NCBI GenBank assembly: GCA_963169135.1
Contig: CAUJEQ010000128.1
Coordinates: 1-16,961, forward strand
Direction of reading: 5' to 3'
DNA from: Chloroflexota bacterium
GTDB lineage: Bacteria > Chloroflexota > Dehalococcoidia > Tepidiformales > Tepidiformaceae
Length of the DNA: 16,961 nt
The translations under genes and the position numbers were made by a program. How positions within the stretch are numbered: the first letter of the stretch is position 1; every line of letters begins with the position of its first letter. The notes beneath the pieces were generated by a model. That model was not told the DNA's origin. It saw only the letters and a program-made list of their open reading frames with translations, and ran no database searches. Of this stretch, positions 6,922 through 14,290 are shown one piece after another.

Positions 6922-6940
6922 GCATACTGTTGATCAACCG
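6922..6940 (+). promoter_or_regulatory. GCATACTGT-T-GATC motif, candidate -10 region, second copy
   Basis: GCATACTGTTGATCAACCG runs into the GTG start at 6940. It matches the 990-1009 motif apart from a few bases and one indel. Just upstream GCAATT (6901-6906) and AATTGC (6918-6923) form a perfect 6-bp inverted repeat that overlaps CATACT, a possible operator. Confidence 0.4.
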
Positions 6941-7332
6941 TGCCGGATGAACGTTCCAACTCGAATAATCCGCGAGTCCTGGTCGTCGATGACGAGGACG
7001 CCGTCCGCAGTGTCCTCGTCCGCGCCCTGGCCCTCTGGGGCTACGAAGCCGACGCGGCACACGACGGCGAAACCGCCCTCGTCCACCTCTCCCGCTCGCC
7101 CGGCCAGTACGCCTGCGTCCTGCTCGACCTCACGATGCCCGGCATCGGCGGCGAGGCCACTTACCGCGAGCTCAAGCAGATCAACGCGAACGTGCCTGTG
7201 GTCCTGATGAGCGGCTACGCGCCCGAGACCGCCATCGAGAGCCTTACGGACCATCCGCCCGCTGGCTTCCTTCAAAAGCCGTTCGACCTCGAGACGCTTC
7301 GCGCGACCCTCCAGTCGACCCTGGCGACCTGA
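6940..7332 (+). CDS. Single-domain response regulator (CheY-like receiver)
   Basis: A 130-residue receiver domain with no output domain. Acidic pocket Asp17/Asp18 (VVDDED), phospho-acceptor Asp63 (LLDLTMPG), switch Ser91 (MSGY) and Lys113 (LQKPF) are all in place, so it should be phosphorylated by a sensor kinase and signal by protein contact. The SGY and GFLQKPF wording resembles receivers attached to hybrid kinases. No kinase is encoded in the window, so it is an orphan here. It starts with GTG and has no Shine-Dalgarno sequence; translation may be leaderless. It is divergent from the crotonase gene and convergent with yceI. Confidence 0.88.
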   Translation: MPDERSNSNNPRVLVVDDEDAVRSVLVRALALWGYEADAAHDGETALVHLSRSPGQYACVLLDLTMPGIGGEATYRELKQINANVPVVLMSGYAPETAIESLTDHPPAGFLQKPFDLETLRATLQSTLAT

Positions 7333-7335
7333 TCG

Positions 7336-7359
7336 GGGGGCGAGTCCGCCCTCGCCCCC
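7336..7359. terminator. GC-rich hairpin between convergent genes
   Basis: GGGGGCGAG (7336-7344) and CTCGCCCCC (7351-7359) form a perfect 9-bp stem with a 6-nt loop. It begins 3 bp after the receiver stop and ends 10 bp before the yceI stop. No T-tract on either side, so it is probably an imperfect bidirectional terminator. Confidence 0.5.
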
Positions 7360-7369
7360 GGGTCCGTCC

Positions 7370-7918
7370 TCAGGCCGTTGCTACAAGCTCCGGTGCCGCC
7401 GCCTTCACGAGCTCAGCCTCGATCGTCAGCTTCACGTCGTCGCCGACCAGGAAGCCGCCGGCTTCGAGCGCTGCATTCCAGTTCAGCCCGAACTCCTTGC
7501 GGTTCACCTTCCCGCTCGCGCTCAGCCCGAACCGCAAACCGCCCCACGGGTCCTTCACTGGCCCCTGGATCTCCCCGTCCAGCACAATGGCTCGGGTGAT
7601 GCCACGGATGGTCAGGTCGCCTGTGATTCGGTAGTCGTCGCCGCCACGCTGCTCCATACCGCGCGATTCGAACACGATCGCCGGGTGCGCCTCGACGTCG
7701 AAGAAGTCGGCCGAACGCAAGTGCGCGTCGCGGTCCGCGTTGCCCGTCGTCAGGCTCGCCGCGTCGATCCGCACCGTCGCCCGGGAATTCGCCACGTTCG
7801 CCTCGTCGATCTCCGCGTCGACCTCGAACTCGCCAAAGCTTCCTCGGACTGTCGAGATCACCATGTGCTTCACCGCGAACTGCAGGCCGCTGTGGGCCGG
7901 GTCAAGGTTCCAGGTCAT
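7370..7918 (-). CDS. YceI-family lipid-binding-like protein (cytoplasmic form)
   Basis: A 182-residue YceI-fold protein. It has the family opening WNLDPAHSGLQFAVKHMVIS (3-22), the repeated strands of a lipocalin-like barrel, DAHLRSADFFDVEAHPAIVFE (about 63-83), and a late segment (GGLRFGLSASGKVNRKEFGL, about 125-144) close to the family end motif. YceI proteins bind isoprenoid or other amphiphilic molecules. No signal peptide is present, unlike E. coli YceI, so it should be cytoplasmic. AAGGGG lies 9 nt before the ATG. It shares a 119-bp control region with the divergent hxlR-type gene. Confidence 0.92.
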   Translation of the reverse strand: MTWNLDPAHSGLQFAVKHMVISTVRGSFGEFEVDAEIDEANVANSRATVRIDAASLTTGNADRDAHLRSADFFDVEAHPAIVFESRGMEQRGGDDYRITGDLTIRGITRAIVLDGEIQGPVKDPWGGLRFGLSASGKVNRKEFGLNWNAALEAGGFLVGDDVKLTIEAELVKAAAPELVATA

Positions 7919-7959
7919 TCTTTCTTACCCCTTACTTGTTGTATGTGAGCTACGCTCTA

Positions 7960-7994
7960 TTACTAATGTACAGGTGGTAACTTCCAACTGTCAA
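7960..7994 (-). promoter_or_regulatory. yceI promoter with overlapping HxlR-type operator
   Basis: On the minus strand TTGACA (7989-7994), an 18-bp spacer and TACATT (7965-7970) form a good promoter towards yceI. The inverted repeat TTACTA-9-TGGTAA (7960-7965/7975-7980; five of six pairs) overlies its -10, similar in style to operators of HxlR-family regulators such as YodB. Repression of yceI by the divergent HxlR protein is inferred. Confidence 0.55.
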
Positions 7995-8025
7995 GTAGGC
8001 TACAGAAGAGAAGCACCGACCGTGA

Positions 8026-8037
8026 TAGACTGAATCC
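8026..8037 (+). promoter_or_regulatory. -10 box for a leaderless hxlR-type mRNA
   Basis: TAGACT (8026-8031) followed by 6 nt and then ATG 8038. No Shine-Dalgarno lies before this ATG, so transcription probably starts at or next to the A of ATG. Confidence 0.5.
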
Positions 8038-8400
8038 ATGAGCACGGACACTGCCCCCCAAGCCGAGGTCTCGCCCTATTGCCCCGCCTTCCAGGCGACC
8101 GTTGAGTTGATCGGCCGCCGCTGGTCCGGGTCCATCATCCGGTCCATGCTCTCTGGCTCCGTCCGCTTCGGTGAGATCCTTGGCCGTGTTCCCGGTCTCT
8201 CCGACAGGCTCCTCTCCGAGCGCCTGCGCGAACTTGAAGCCGCCGGCATCGTCACCCGAAGCGTCTACCCCGAAGTCCCCGTCCGCATCGAATACCACCT
8301 CACCGAAAAAGGCCGGGAGCTCGAGTCCATCGTCACCACTATCGACGAGTGGACGGCGAAATGGGCCGAACCGCCCGCCGAACACTCCTCCCACGGTTAA
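8038..8400 (+). CDS. HxlR-family winged-helix regulator
   Basis: A 120-residue HxlR protein with the typical order: CPAFQATVELIGRRWSGSII (15-34), FGEILGRVPGLSDRLLSERLRELE (about 44-67, the HTH) and the wing VTRSVYPEVPVRIEYHLTEKGREL (about 72-95). Cys15 sits at the N-terminal position that serves as redox or electrophile sensor in YodB and HypR, so thiol stress or quinone sensing is possible. It is divergent from yceI, a common pairing, and probably controls it and itself. The mRNA appears leaderless. Confidence 0.9.
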   Translation: MSTDTAPQAEVSPYCPAFQATVELIGRRWSGSIIRSMLSGSVRFGEILGRVPGLSDRLLSERLRELEAAGIVTRSVYPEVPVRIEYHLTEKGRELESIVTTIDEWTAKWAEPPAEHSSHG

Positions 8401-8461
8401 GACGGTCATTTACAGCCGATAGCGCAATCACATACCCTCCGGTCGCAAAGGAGGTGGCAGA

Positions 8462-8854
8462 GTGAGACGCCTCATCCTGATCGTCACGCTGTCCAGCACC
8501 CTCGTGGCTTGCGGCGGCGGCGGCACTCCCCCAGGCCAGCGCCCCGAAAACACCGCCACGCCGACGGAACCGTCCGCCGCCGCGACGACCCCGGCTGGCG
8601 TCGCCACAACACCCACCCCAGCACCCACGCCAACCACCACCACTCCGGAGACCTACACCGTCGTGGCCGGGGATACCCTCTGGGACATCGCTGACCGCTT
8701 CGGGACCACCATTGCCGCGATCGTCGAACTCAACGGCCTTGCCGATGCAGATGCGATCGAGGTCGGCCAGGTCTTGAAGTTGCCCGGCCCGGCAGGCACG
8801 ACGCCGCCCGCGGGCGCCACCACCACGACTCCGGCGGCCACCGCCACGCAATAG
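8462..8854 (+). CDS. LysM-domain lipoprotein
   Basis: A 130-residue surface lipoprotein. A short signal peptide ends in the lipobox LVAC (14-17), so Cys17 should be lipidated. A low-complexity Thr/Pro/Ala linker (about 21-62) leads to one LysM domain (64-108; YTVVAGDTLWDIADRF... AIEVGQVLKLP), which binds peptidoglycan or other GlcNAc polymers. A second Thr/Ala/Pro tail closes it. No enzymatic domain is present, so it is likely an anchor or adaptor. GTG start with a full AAGGAGGT (8448-8455) 6 nt upstream, the best ribosome-binding site of the window, in contrast to its leaderless neighbours. Confidence 0.9.
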   Translation: MRRLILIVTLSSTLVACGGGGTPPGQRPENTATPTEPSAAATTPAGVATTPTPAPTPTTTTPETYTVVAGDTLWDIADRFGTTIAAIVELNGLADADAIEVGQVLKLPGPAGTTPPAGATTTTPAATATQ

Positions 8855-8866
8855 GCGCTCCCGGCC

Positions 8867-9331
8867 TCAGGGCCGCCATACCCGCGCCGGCTTCCCGCTG
8901 GCCATCTCCTGTAGGTTCCAGACCTGGACGCGCCACGGTTCGAGCTTCAGCGCCCCGAACGACTCATCCAGCGGACCACCCGGCCAGAACATCGCCGGGT
9001 CGTAGCCAACCGGCGGCGGCGTGTTCTTCAGCAGCTCCCAGAGCCACTGCTTCGCCTCCGGCCGGTCGTCCCACTGGGCTTTGCATTCCGCGTACACCTG
9101 CTCGTGTTCCTGGTCCCAGTAACTGCACGACACATACGGGTTGTTCGCGATGTGCTTCGCCTTCAGGGTATTCCGCCCGGTCGCGATCCAGCCTGTCTGG
9201 CCGTCCCACACCGGGTGCAAGATCCGCGCGCGCGGCCTTCCCTTGCGGTCCACCGTCGTCACGGTGCACCACACCACCCGGCTCGTGATGCGGTGAAAGT
9301 CCTCTGCCAGCTCGTCCCAGGCTACGTCCAC
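8867..9331 (-). CDS. Pyridoxamine 5'-phosphate oxidase-fold (PPOX) flavin-binding protein
   Basis: A 154-residue split-barrel protein. The motif VVWCTVTTVDRKGRPRARIL (19-38), followed by TLKAKHIANNPYVSCSYWDQ (55-74), is typical of the PPOX/general-stress-protein-26 family, whose members bind FMN or F420 and reduce small molecules or protect against stress; the substrate is unknown. The C-terminal Trp-rich part (about 96-154) is longer than in the smallest members. GTG 9331 was chosen because GGGGGGGAAAC precedes it; ATG 9388 would add 19 Arg/Ala/Gly-rich residues. A TATAGT (9368-9373, minus strand) is a possible -10. It is divergent from the protease and convergent with the LysM gene. Confidence 0.82.
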   Translation of the reverse strand: MDVAWDELAEDFHRITSRVVWCTVTTVDRKGRPRARILHPVWDGQTGWIATGRNTLKAKHIANNPYVSCSYWDQEHEQVYAECKAQWDDRPEAKQWLWELLKNTPPPVGYDPAMFWPGGPLDESFGALKLEPWRVQVWNLQEMASGKPARVWRP

Positions 9332-9472
9332 GTTTCCCCCCCGCGCCCCTGCCGGGCGCGCCCGCGGACTATACAAATCCCTGTCCATCCCGGTCTACGT
9401 CGCCTTCGTCCCCTGGTTTCCCCATCGTCCGAGTGCTCGCGCACTTGGCGTGAACATCCGAGACTTACGGCG

Positions 9473-10351
9473 ATGCGTCCCTTCCACCGCCCAGCCCTGT
9501 TCCTCCTGTTCGCGGCTGCTCTTCTGCCAGGCCTCGCCTCGGCCCGCGATGGCGATGTCCCCGTAAGCGGCCAGTCCATCATCGGCCAGGACGAACGCGG
9601 CCAGATCGCCGATACGACCCTCTATCCCTTCAGCGCGATGGTCTTCATCGAACTCCTCGACAAGTTCGGCGAGCCCTTTGGCTCTTGCAGCGGCACCTTC
9701 ATCGGTCCCGACGCCGTCCTCACGGCCGGCCACTGCCTCTGGGATGCCGACTTCGGCACCTGGGCGGCCGATGGATACCGGCTCGTACCCGGCAAGGATG
9801 GCGACTTCGAGCCGTTCGGCTGGGACTACGCAGAGGACTGGTGGGTCCCCGACCTCTACGCCGAGACCGGCTCCGTCGAATGGGACTGGGGAGTCATCAA
9901 GCTCCCCGATGACTCCCTCTCCGCCGGCGCCGGCTGGATGCCTGTCGCAGTCCTCGGCGACGACACCCTTCGCGCGCTCGATTTTGAACCGGCCATCGTC
10001 GGTTATCCCGCCGATCAAGACCTGGGCACCATGTGGGGCCTCTCCCGCGCGTTCTTCGAGGTCGTCGAAGACTTCCGCCTCTTCTATGACATCGATACCG
10101 CACCCGGCCAGAGCGGTTCAGCCATCTGGTCGCTTGCCGATGGGCCCCACTTCGCGAAGGTCGTCGGCATCCACACCCAGGGCGTCGCCGCTGGCACCCT
10201 CAACAACGGCTCCCGCATGGATCTCGAACTCCTCGATGACCTCCTCACCGCGTGCGAGGTCATGGACTGCACCATCGAGTTCGAAATCGAAGACTTGTCA
10301 CCGCCGCCCCTTCCTTTCGGTGTGCTCCTCCCCGCCATCGCCCGCGACTGA
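9473..10351 (+). CDS. Secreted trypsin-like (V8/glutamyl-endopeptidase-like) serine protease
   Basis: A 292-residue protease with a signal peptide (1-24; RPALFLLFAAALLPGLASA). The catalytic triad can be read: His87 in TAGHCLW, Asp138 in EWDWGVIKL and Ser214 in APGQSGSAIW. Cys72 and Cys88 flank the His as in S1 peptidases, and Cys261/Cys266 may form another bridge. The N-terminal stretch 25-50 could be a propeptide. The C-terminus is SPPPLPFGVLLPAIARD, a Pro-rich spacer, a short hydrophobic run and a basic/acid end, which may be a surface-retention signal. The frame is open far upstream, but ATG 9473 begins the signal peptide. No clear Shine-Dalgarno; GAGACT lies 7 nt before ATG. Confidence 0.88.
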   Translation: MRPFHRPALFLLFAAALLPGLASARDGDVPVSGQSIIGQDERGQIADTTLYPFSAMVFIELLDKFGEPFGSCSGTFIGPDAVLTAGHCLWDADFGTWAADGYRLVPGKDGDFEPFGWDYAEDWWVPDLYAETGSVEWDWGVIKLPDDSLSAGAGWMPVAVLGDDTLRALDFEPAIVGYPADQDLGTMWGLSRAFFEVVEDFRLFYDIDTAPGQSGSAIWSLADGPHFAKVVGIHTQGVAAGTLNNGSRMDLELLDDLLTACEVMDCTIEFEIEDLSPPPLPFGVLLPAIARD

Positions 10352-10382
10352 ACCCGGCGGCCCGCGAGAGTCCACCCGGCTC

Positions 10383-10395
10383 TATACTCCGCCGA
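10383..10395 (+). promoter_or_regulatory. -10 box for a leaderless MFS mRNA
   Basis: TATACT (10383-10388), 7 nt, then ATG 10396. No Shine-Dalgarno and no recognisable -35. Confidence 0.5.
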
Positions 10396-11655
10396 ATGAA
10401 TCGCGGAGCCCTTCGCCACCGGGAGTTCCGGTTGCTGCTCGCCGGCTCGGCCGCCGTCAGTTTCGTCATGCCCATGCAGTTCCTCACCCAGGTCTTCTGG
10501 ATCCAGGATCGCTACCCCGGCCATTCCGTCCTTTTCGTCGGCCTGCTCGCAGCCAGCCGCGGCTCCGCCATGCTCCTCTTTGGCCTCCTGGGCGGAGCCT
10601 TTGCCGACCGCTACGAGCGCCGCCGCGTGCTCATGGCCTGCCAGCTCGTCTCGCTTGCCATCGGCGCCGGTGTGGCGCTCCTCATGATCTTCGAGCCCCT
10701 CGGGCAGGCCAACATCGCCGTCTTGCTCGTGCTCACCTTCCTCGCCGCCGGCAACATGGCCGTCGACCAGCCCGCCCGCACCGCCGCGACTCCAGCCATC
10801 GTCGGCATGCAGGACCTTTCCAGCGCCATCACCCTCCAGATGGTCGCCCAGCAGGTTACCTTCCCCCTCGCCCTCCCCCTCGTCGGTTTCCTGAACGACC
10901 AGATGGATGCCGGAAAGGTCTATGCGCTCACGCTCCTCGCCTGGCTCTTCGTTATCCCGCTGATTGCGATGTTGCGCTTCCAGAGCCGCGGCGAGGCGAA
11001 CCGCGCCACCGGCGTCCTCGGCAACATCCGCGAGGGCCTCGTCTACACCCGCAGCGATGCCACCATCTTCGCCGTCATCGTGATCGTCATCGCCGTACAG
11101 GTGCTCGGGATGCCCGGCCCTGCCACCCTCGGCCCCGTTTGGATGACCGAGGTGCTTGGTCTCAGTACCACCCAGTTCGGCTTCATGGCGATGACCTGGG
11201 GCCTGGGCACCTTCTGCGCCTCCTTCTTCTTCGTCTTCCGCAAGGAATTGGCCGGGCGAGGCGTCAGCCTCTGCCTGGCCGTGCTCCTCTTCGCCACCTC
11301 TGCGATCGTCTTCGCCCACTCCCGCATCATCCTGTTGACCGCGGCGGCGAACTTCGGCCTCGGCTTCGCGATGGTCGGCACCATGGTCTCGTCATCCACG
11401 ATCGTCCAACAGACGGTGAGCGAGCAAATGCGCGGCCGCGTGATGGGCCTCTTCCCGCTCGCCATGGGCCTCTCCATGCTCGGCGGCTTCCCTGCCAGCG
11501 CGGCCGGCGAAGTCTGGGGACTGCCCGTCATCTTCCCTGTGCTGGCCTGGAGCACCCTTGCCGTGACGGGTAGCGTGATTTTCCTCCGCCCGGCGCTCCG
11601 CAGCGCTGGCGCAGTCGCCCCCGCAGCCCGCGCGGTTGCCGCCGGCGCCGACTGA
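10396..11655 (+). CDS. MFS exporter, EntS/MFS_3-like
   Basis: A 419-residue major facilitator protein with about 12 hydrophobic helices and the motif A loop GGAFADRYERRR (66-77) between helices 2 and 3. LRHREFRLLLAGSAAVSFV at the N-terminus and VDQPARTAATPAIV (about 123-136) resemble the EntS/MFS_3 group, which exports siderophores, macrolides and other small molecules by proton antiport. The C-terminal Ala-rich tail is likely cytoplasmic. The start at 10396 is supported by the start of family similarity and the -10 just ahead; a longer frame upstream overlaps the protease gene. The YjbR and ABC genes follow on the same strand. Confidence 0.9.
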   Translation: MNRGALRHREFRLLLAGSAAVSFVMPMQFLTQVFWIQDRYPGHSVLFVGLLAASRGSAMLLFGLLGGAFADRYERRRVLMACQLVSLAIGAGVALLMIFEPLGQANIAVLLVLTFLAAGNMAVDQPARTAATPAIVGMQDLSSAITLQMVAQQVTFPLALPLVGFLNDQMDAGKVYALTLLAWLFVIPLIAMLRFQSRGEANRATGVLGNIREGLVYTRSDATIFAVIVIVIAVQVLGMPGPATLGPVWMTEVLGLSTTQFGFMAMTWGLGTFCASFFFVFRKELAGRGVSLCLAVLLFATSAIVFAHSRIILLTAAANFGLGFAMVGTMVSSSTIVQQTVSEQMRGRVMGLFPLAMGLSMLGGFPASAAGEVWGLPVIFPVLAWSTLAVTGSVIFLRPALRSAGAVAPAARAVAAGAD

Positions 11656-11685
11656 CTCCCTGTCCCGGACCTTGCGCGACCAGAG

Positions 11686-11697
11686 TATTCTTCGCAA
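11686..11697 (+). promoter_or_regulatory. -10 box for a leaderless yjbR-type mRNA
   Basis: TATTCT (11686-11691), 6 nt, then ATG 11698. No Shine-Dalgarno is present, and a promoter here would separate the YjbR/ABC genes from the MFS gene. Confidence 0.45.
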
Positions 11698-12081
11698 ATG
11701 GCAGAAAAACTCCGAGAACTCACCCGCCGGATAGCGCTCGCCCTTCCCGAGACCACTGAAAGCAGCGACCACAACCCCGAGCACTCAGCCTTCAAGGTGC
11801 GCGACAAGACCTTCTGCTGGTTCCTCAACAACCACCACGACGACGGCCGCATCGCGCTCGTGATGAAGGGTGTGCCCGGAGCCCAGGGCGTCCTCGTCGA
11901 TGCCGACCCCGGCCGCTTCTTCGTGCCGCCCTACGTCGGTCACAAGGGATGGATCGGCCTCCGCATCGACCTGCCTGATGTTGACTGGGGCCAGGTGGAG
12001 ATGCTTCTCACCGAGGCCTGGCGCGCCACAGCCCCGAAACGCGTTGCCCTTCTCCTCGAAGCCGCCGGTGCCCGCCTATGA
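11698..12081 (+). CDS. MmcQ/YjbR-family protein
   Basis: A 127-residue YjbR-like protein (CyaY-like fold, DNA-binding proposed for the family; true function unknown). Family marks are ALPETTESSDHNPEHSAFKV (about 15-34), the middle FVPPYVGHKGWIGLRIDLPD (about 75-94, with HKGWIGL) and the C-terminal helix ending YjbR proteins. Its stop overlaps the ATG of the ABC ATPase by 4 bp (ATGA at 12078), indicating translational coupling, so it may have a role linked to the exporter or just share its mRNA. Confidence 0.88.
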   Translation: MAEKLRELTRRIALALPETTESSDHNPEHSAFKVRDKTFCWFLNNHHDDGRIALVMKGVPGAQGVLVDADPGRFFVPPYVGHKGWIGLRIDLPDVDWGQVEMLLTEAWRATAPKRVALLLEAAGARL

Positions 12082-13031
12082 CCGCCATGATCGAAGCCCA
12101 CGCCCTCGTACGCTCTTTCGGCTCCACACGCGCCGTCGACGACCTCGACCTCCAGGTCGAAGCCGGCGAGATCTTCGGACTCCTCGGGCCCAACGGCGCC
12201 GGCAAAACCACCACCATTCGCATCCTCGCCACCCTCCTTGCCCCCTCCGGCGGCACCGCTCGCGTCTGCGGTTTCGATGTGATGACCCACCCCCAGGAGA
12301 TCCGTCGCCGCATCGGCTACGTCATGCAGAAGATCTCCCCTACCCGCAACCTGCTCACCGGTCGCCAGTGCATCGAGATGGAGGCCTCCCTCTACCACGT
12401 CCCCCGCCGCGAAGTCCGCGCCCGCGCCGAGGAACTCCTCGAACTGGTCGGCCTCCTCCCGCATGCCGACCGCCAGTTCAACCAGTACTCCGGCGGTATG
12501 CAGAAGCGCCTCGACCTCGCTTGTGGCCTCCTCCACCGCCCCCAGTTGCTCATCCTCGATGAGCCGAGCCTCGGCCTCGACGTCCAGTCCCGCCACAAGG
12601 TCTGGGACTACATCCACGACTTGCGCCGCCAGGGCGTCACCATCCTCCTCGCAACCAACTACCTCGATGAGGCCGACCGCCTCTGCGACCGCCTCACGAT
12701 TATCGATCGCGGCCGCGTCGTCGTGACTGGCACCCCCTCGGACCTCAAACGCGCTGTCGGTGCCGACGTCATCCAGGTGACCACTGCCGAGCCGGCGCCG
12801 CTGGCCGCGGCCATCGCCGGGCAGACCTGGCTCCAGCGCCACGCCGTCTCCGAGGCCGGCGAGCTCCACGCTCACGTCACCGATGCGGCCGCAGCCCTCC
12901 CCGCCCTGATGGGGATCGCCGCCGCGCGCTCCATCCCCCTCGAAACCGTCACCTACACCCGGCCCACCCTCGACGACGTCTTCCTTCTCCACACCGGCCG
13001 GGAACTCCGCGAAGAGGAGGTCACCGCATGA
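12078..13031 (+). CDS. ABC exporter ATP-binding protein, DrrA-like
   Basis: A 317-residue ABC ATPase. Walker A GPNGAGKTT (37-45), Q-loop Gln84 (VMQK), signature YSGGMQKRL (137-145), Walker B LLILDEP (157-163) and D-loop SLGLD are complete. The switch-loop His is replaced by Asn194 (LLATNYLDEAD); DrrA-type proteins often have Gln there. The C-terminal extension (about 220-317) with TRPTLDDVFLLHTGREL matches the DrrA/multidrug group (THxPTLDDVFLxxTG). With the next gene it should form an ABC-2 exporter for drugs, lipids or other hydrophobic compounds. Both ends overlap neighbours by ATGA. Confidence 0.94.
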   Translation: MTAMIEAHALVRSFGSTRAVDDLDLQVEAGEIFGLLGPNGAGKTTTIRILATLLAPSGGTARVCGFDVMTHPQEIRRRIGYVMQKISPTRNLLTGRQCIEMEASLYHVPRREVRARAEELLELVGLLPHADRQFNQYSGGMQKRLDLACGLLHRPQLLILDEPSLGLDVQSRHKVWDYIHDLRRQGVTILLATNYLDEADRLCDRLTIIDRGRVVVTGTPSDLKRAVGADVIQVTTAEPAPLAAAIAGQTWLQRHAVSEAGELHAHVTDAAAALPALMGIAAARSIPLETVTYTRPTLDDVFLLHTGRELREEEVTA

Positions 13032-13867
13032 CCGAACAGGCCATTGCCCGCGAAACACCCGCCACCCGCGAGTCCACCACGGCCGCCATCTCCGATTGGG
13101 CCCAGGAGGTGGCCGCCCTGGCCAAACGCTGGTTCATCGAGCTCGGCCGCGAGCGCCTCAACCTCGTGTTCAGCGTCGCCCAGCCCGCCATCTGGCTCAT
13201 CTTCTTTGGCAGCGGCATCGGCCGCGCCGTCGACCGCCAGGTCATCGGCACGAGCGATTACACCGGGTTCACCCTCCCGGGCATCGTCGCCTTCACCGTC
13301 GTGGGCGGAGGCGTTGCCGCAGCCATGCCACTCATGTGGGACAAGGAAGGCGGCTACCTCGACAAGCTCATGAGCATGCCGATCTCCCGCAGCTCGATCA
13401 TAGTCAGCCGGTTCGTCTACCAGTTCGTGCTCGCCTCGTTCCAGGTCGCCGCCCTGGTCGTGGTCGCATTGCTTGCCGGCGTCTCGTTCGAACTTGGGCC
13501 GTTCGCGGTCGTCATCATCCTGGTCACTGCGGGTTTGCTTTCGCTGGCCGTCACGGCGTCCTTTTCGGCGCTCGCGTACTGGGTTCCGGGCCATGGGACG
13601 TTCTTCGCGATCACCGGCTTCATCACGCTGCCGCTCGTGTTCATGAGCAACGCCTTCGTCCCGGTGGATGCCCTCCCTCGCTGGATGGAGATCGTCGCCC
13701 GCCTGAACCCGCTGACTTACGCCATCGAGGCGATGCGCCTGCCCATCATCAAGGGCTGGGACGGTGACATCCTCGTCGCGCTGGGGGTGCTTGGCGCGTT
13801 CTCACTCGCGTGCCTGGCCGTCGGCGCCCAGCAGTTCAACCGCCAGACCGCCGACCGCGTGCAGTAG
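13028..13867 (+). CDS. ABC-2 type exporter permease, DrrB-like
   Basis: A 279-residue membrane partner of the preceding ATPase with six predicted helices. Family marks are FTLPGIVAFTVVGGGVAAAM (about 79-98), the coupling segment DKEGGYLDKLMSMPISRSSI (about 103-122), and SNAFVPVDALPRWMEIVARLNPLTYAIEAMR (about 211-241; FVP...PLTY is typical of ABC-2 transporters). GAGGAGGT (13015-13022) lies within the ATPase 3' end before this ATG, and the ATGA overlap indicates coupled translation. The stop is 6 bp from the convergent PPOX gene. Confidence 0.93.
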   Translation: MTEQAIARETPATRESTTAAISDWAQEVAALAKRWFIELGRERLNLVFSVAQPAIWLIFFGSGIGRAVDRQVIGTSDYTGFTLPGIVAFTVVGGGVAAAMPLMWDKEGGYLDKLMSMPISRSSIIVSRFVYQFVLASFQVAALVVVALLAGVSFELGPFAVVIILVTAGLLSLAVTASFSALAYWVPGHGTFFAITGFITLPLVFMSNAFVPVDALPRWMEIVARLNPLTYAIEAMRLPIIKGWDGDILVALGVLGAFSLACLAVGAQQFNRQTADRVQ

Positions 13868-13873
13868 CCGCGC

Positions 13874-14290
13874 TCAGCCGCGCCGCACGACCCCGCTCAC
13901 CCGCTCCGGCGTCACCCGGATGAGCACCCGCCCGGCCTCCCGCAGCGTCTCCTCGAACCCGGGCGGCGGCACCCAGTCCGGGATCCCGCGCATCGCCCGG
14001 TTCACCAGCACGTGCCCTGCCGCGATCTGGTCTTCCTGAATGCGCGCTGTGCCCTCGACACTGACGTACCGGTAGGGCGCGCCCTCGTCCAGCACTGTCA
14101 CGGCGATTCGAGGGTCCCGTTGCAGCGTCTTCGCTTTCAGGCGGTCCTTCGTCGTGCTCAGGAGGATCTCGTCGCCATCGAGCCCGAAGAACAACACCGA
14201 GGCCGAAGGGCTCCCGTCCTGCCGGAGCGTCGTCACCGTGCACCACTTCATCGAGCGGATGAACGCATCCTGTTCGACGTTGCCAATCAT
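13874..14290 (-). CDS. PPOX-class (probable F420- or FMN-dependent) enzyme
   Basis: A 138-residue split-barrel protein. MKWCTVTTLRQDGSPSASVLFF (14-35), STTKDRLKAKTLQRDPRIAV (45-64) and YRYVSVEGTARI (73-84) are the marks of the PPOX-class F420-dependent group, which reduces quinones, biliverdin or unsaturated compounds; F420 use is family-based, not shown here. It shares the CTVTT core with the larger PPOX protein at 8867. Its ATG overlaps the TGA of the upstream hydrolase by 4 bp on the minus strand, so the two are co-translated. Confidence 0.88.
   Translation of the reverse strand: MIGNVEQDAFIRSMKWCTVTTLRQDGSPSASVLFFGLDGDEILLSTTKDRLKAKTLQRDPRIAVTVLDEGAPYRYVSVEGTARIQEDQIAAGHVLVNRAMRGIPDWVPPPGFEETLREAGRVLIRVTPERVSGVVRRG

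Noticed and set aside
8855..8866. Terminator between the LysM and PPOX genes
   Set aside because: Only a very short GGCC/GGCC pairing is available in the 12-bp gap and it extends into the coding end; no T-tract.
9678..11573. 631-codon plus-strand frame
   Set aside because: Overlaps the protease and MFS genes in another frame, with Ser/Pro/Arg-rich sequence and no motifs.
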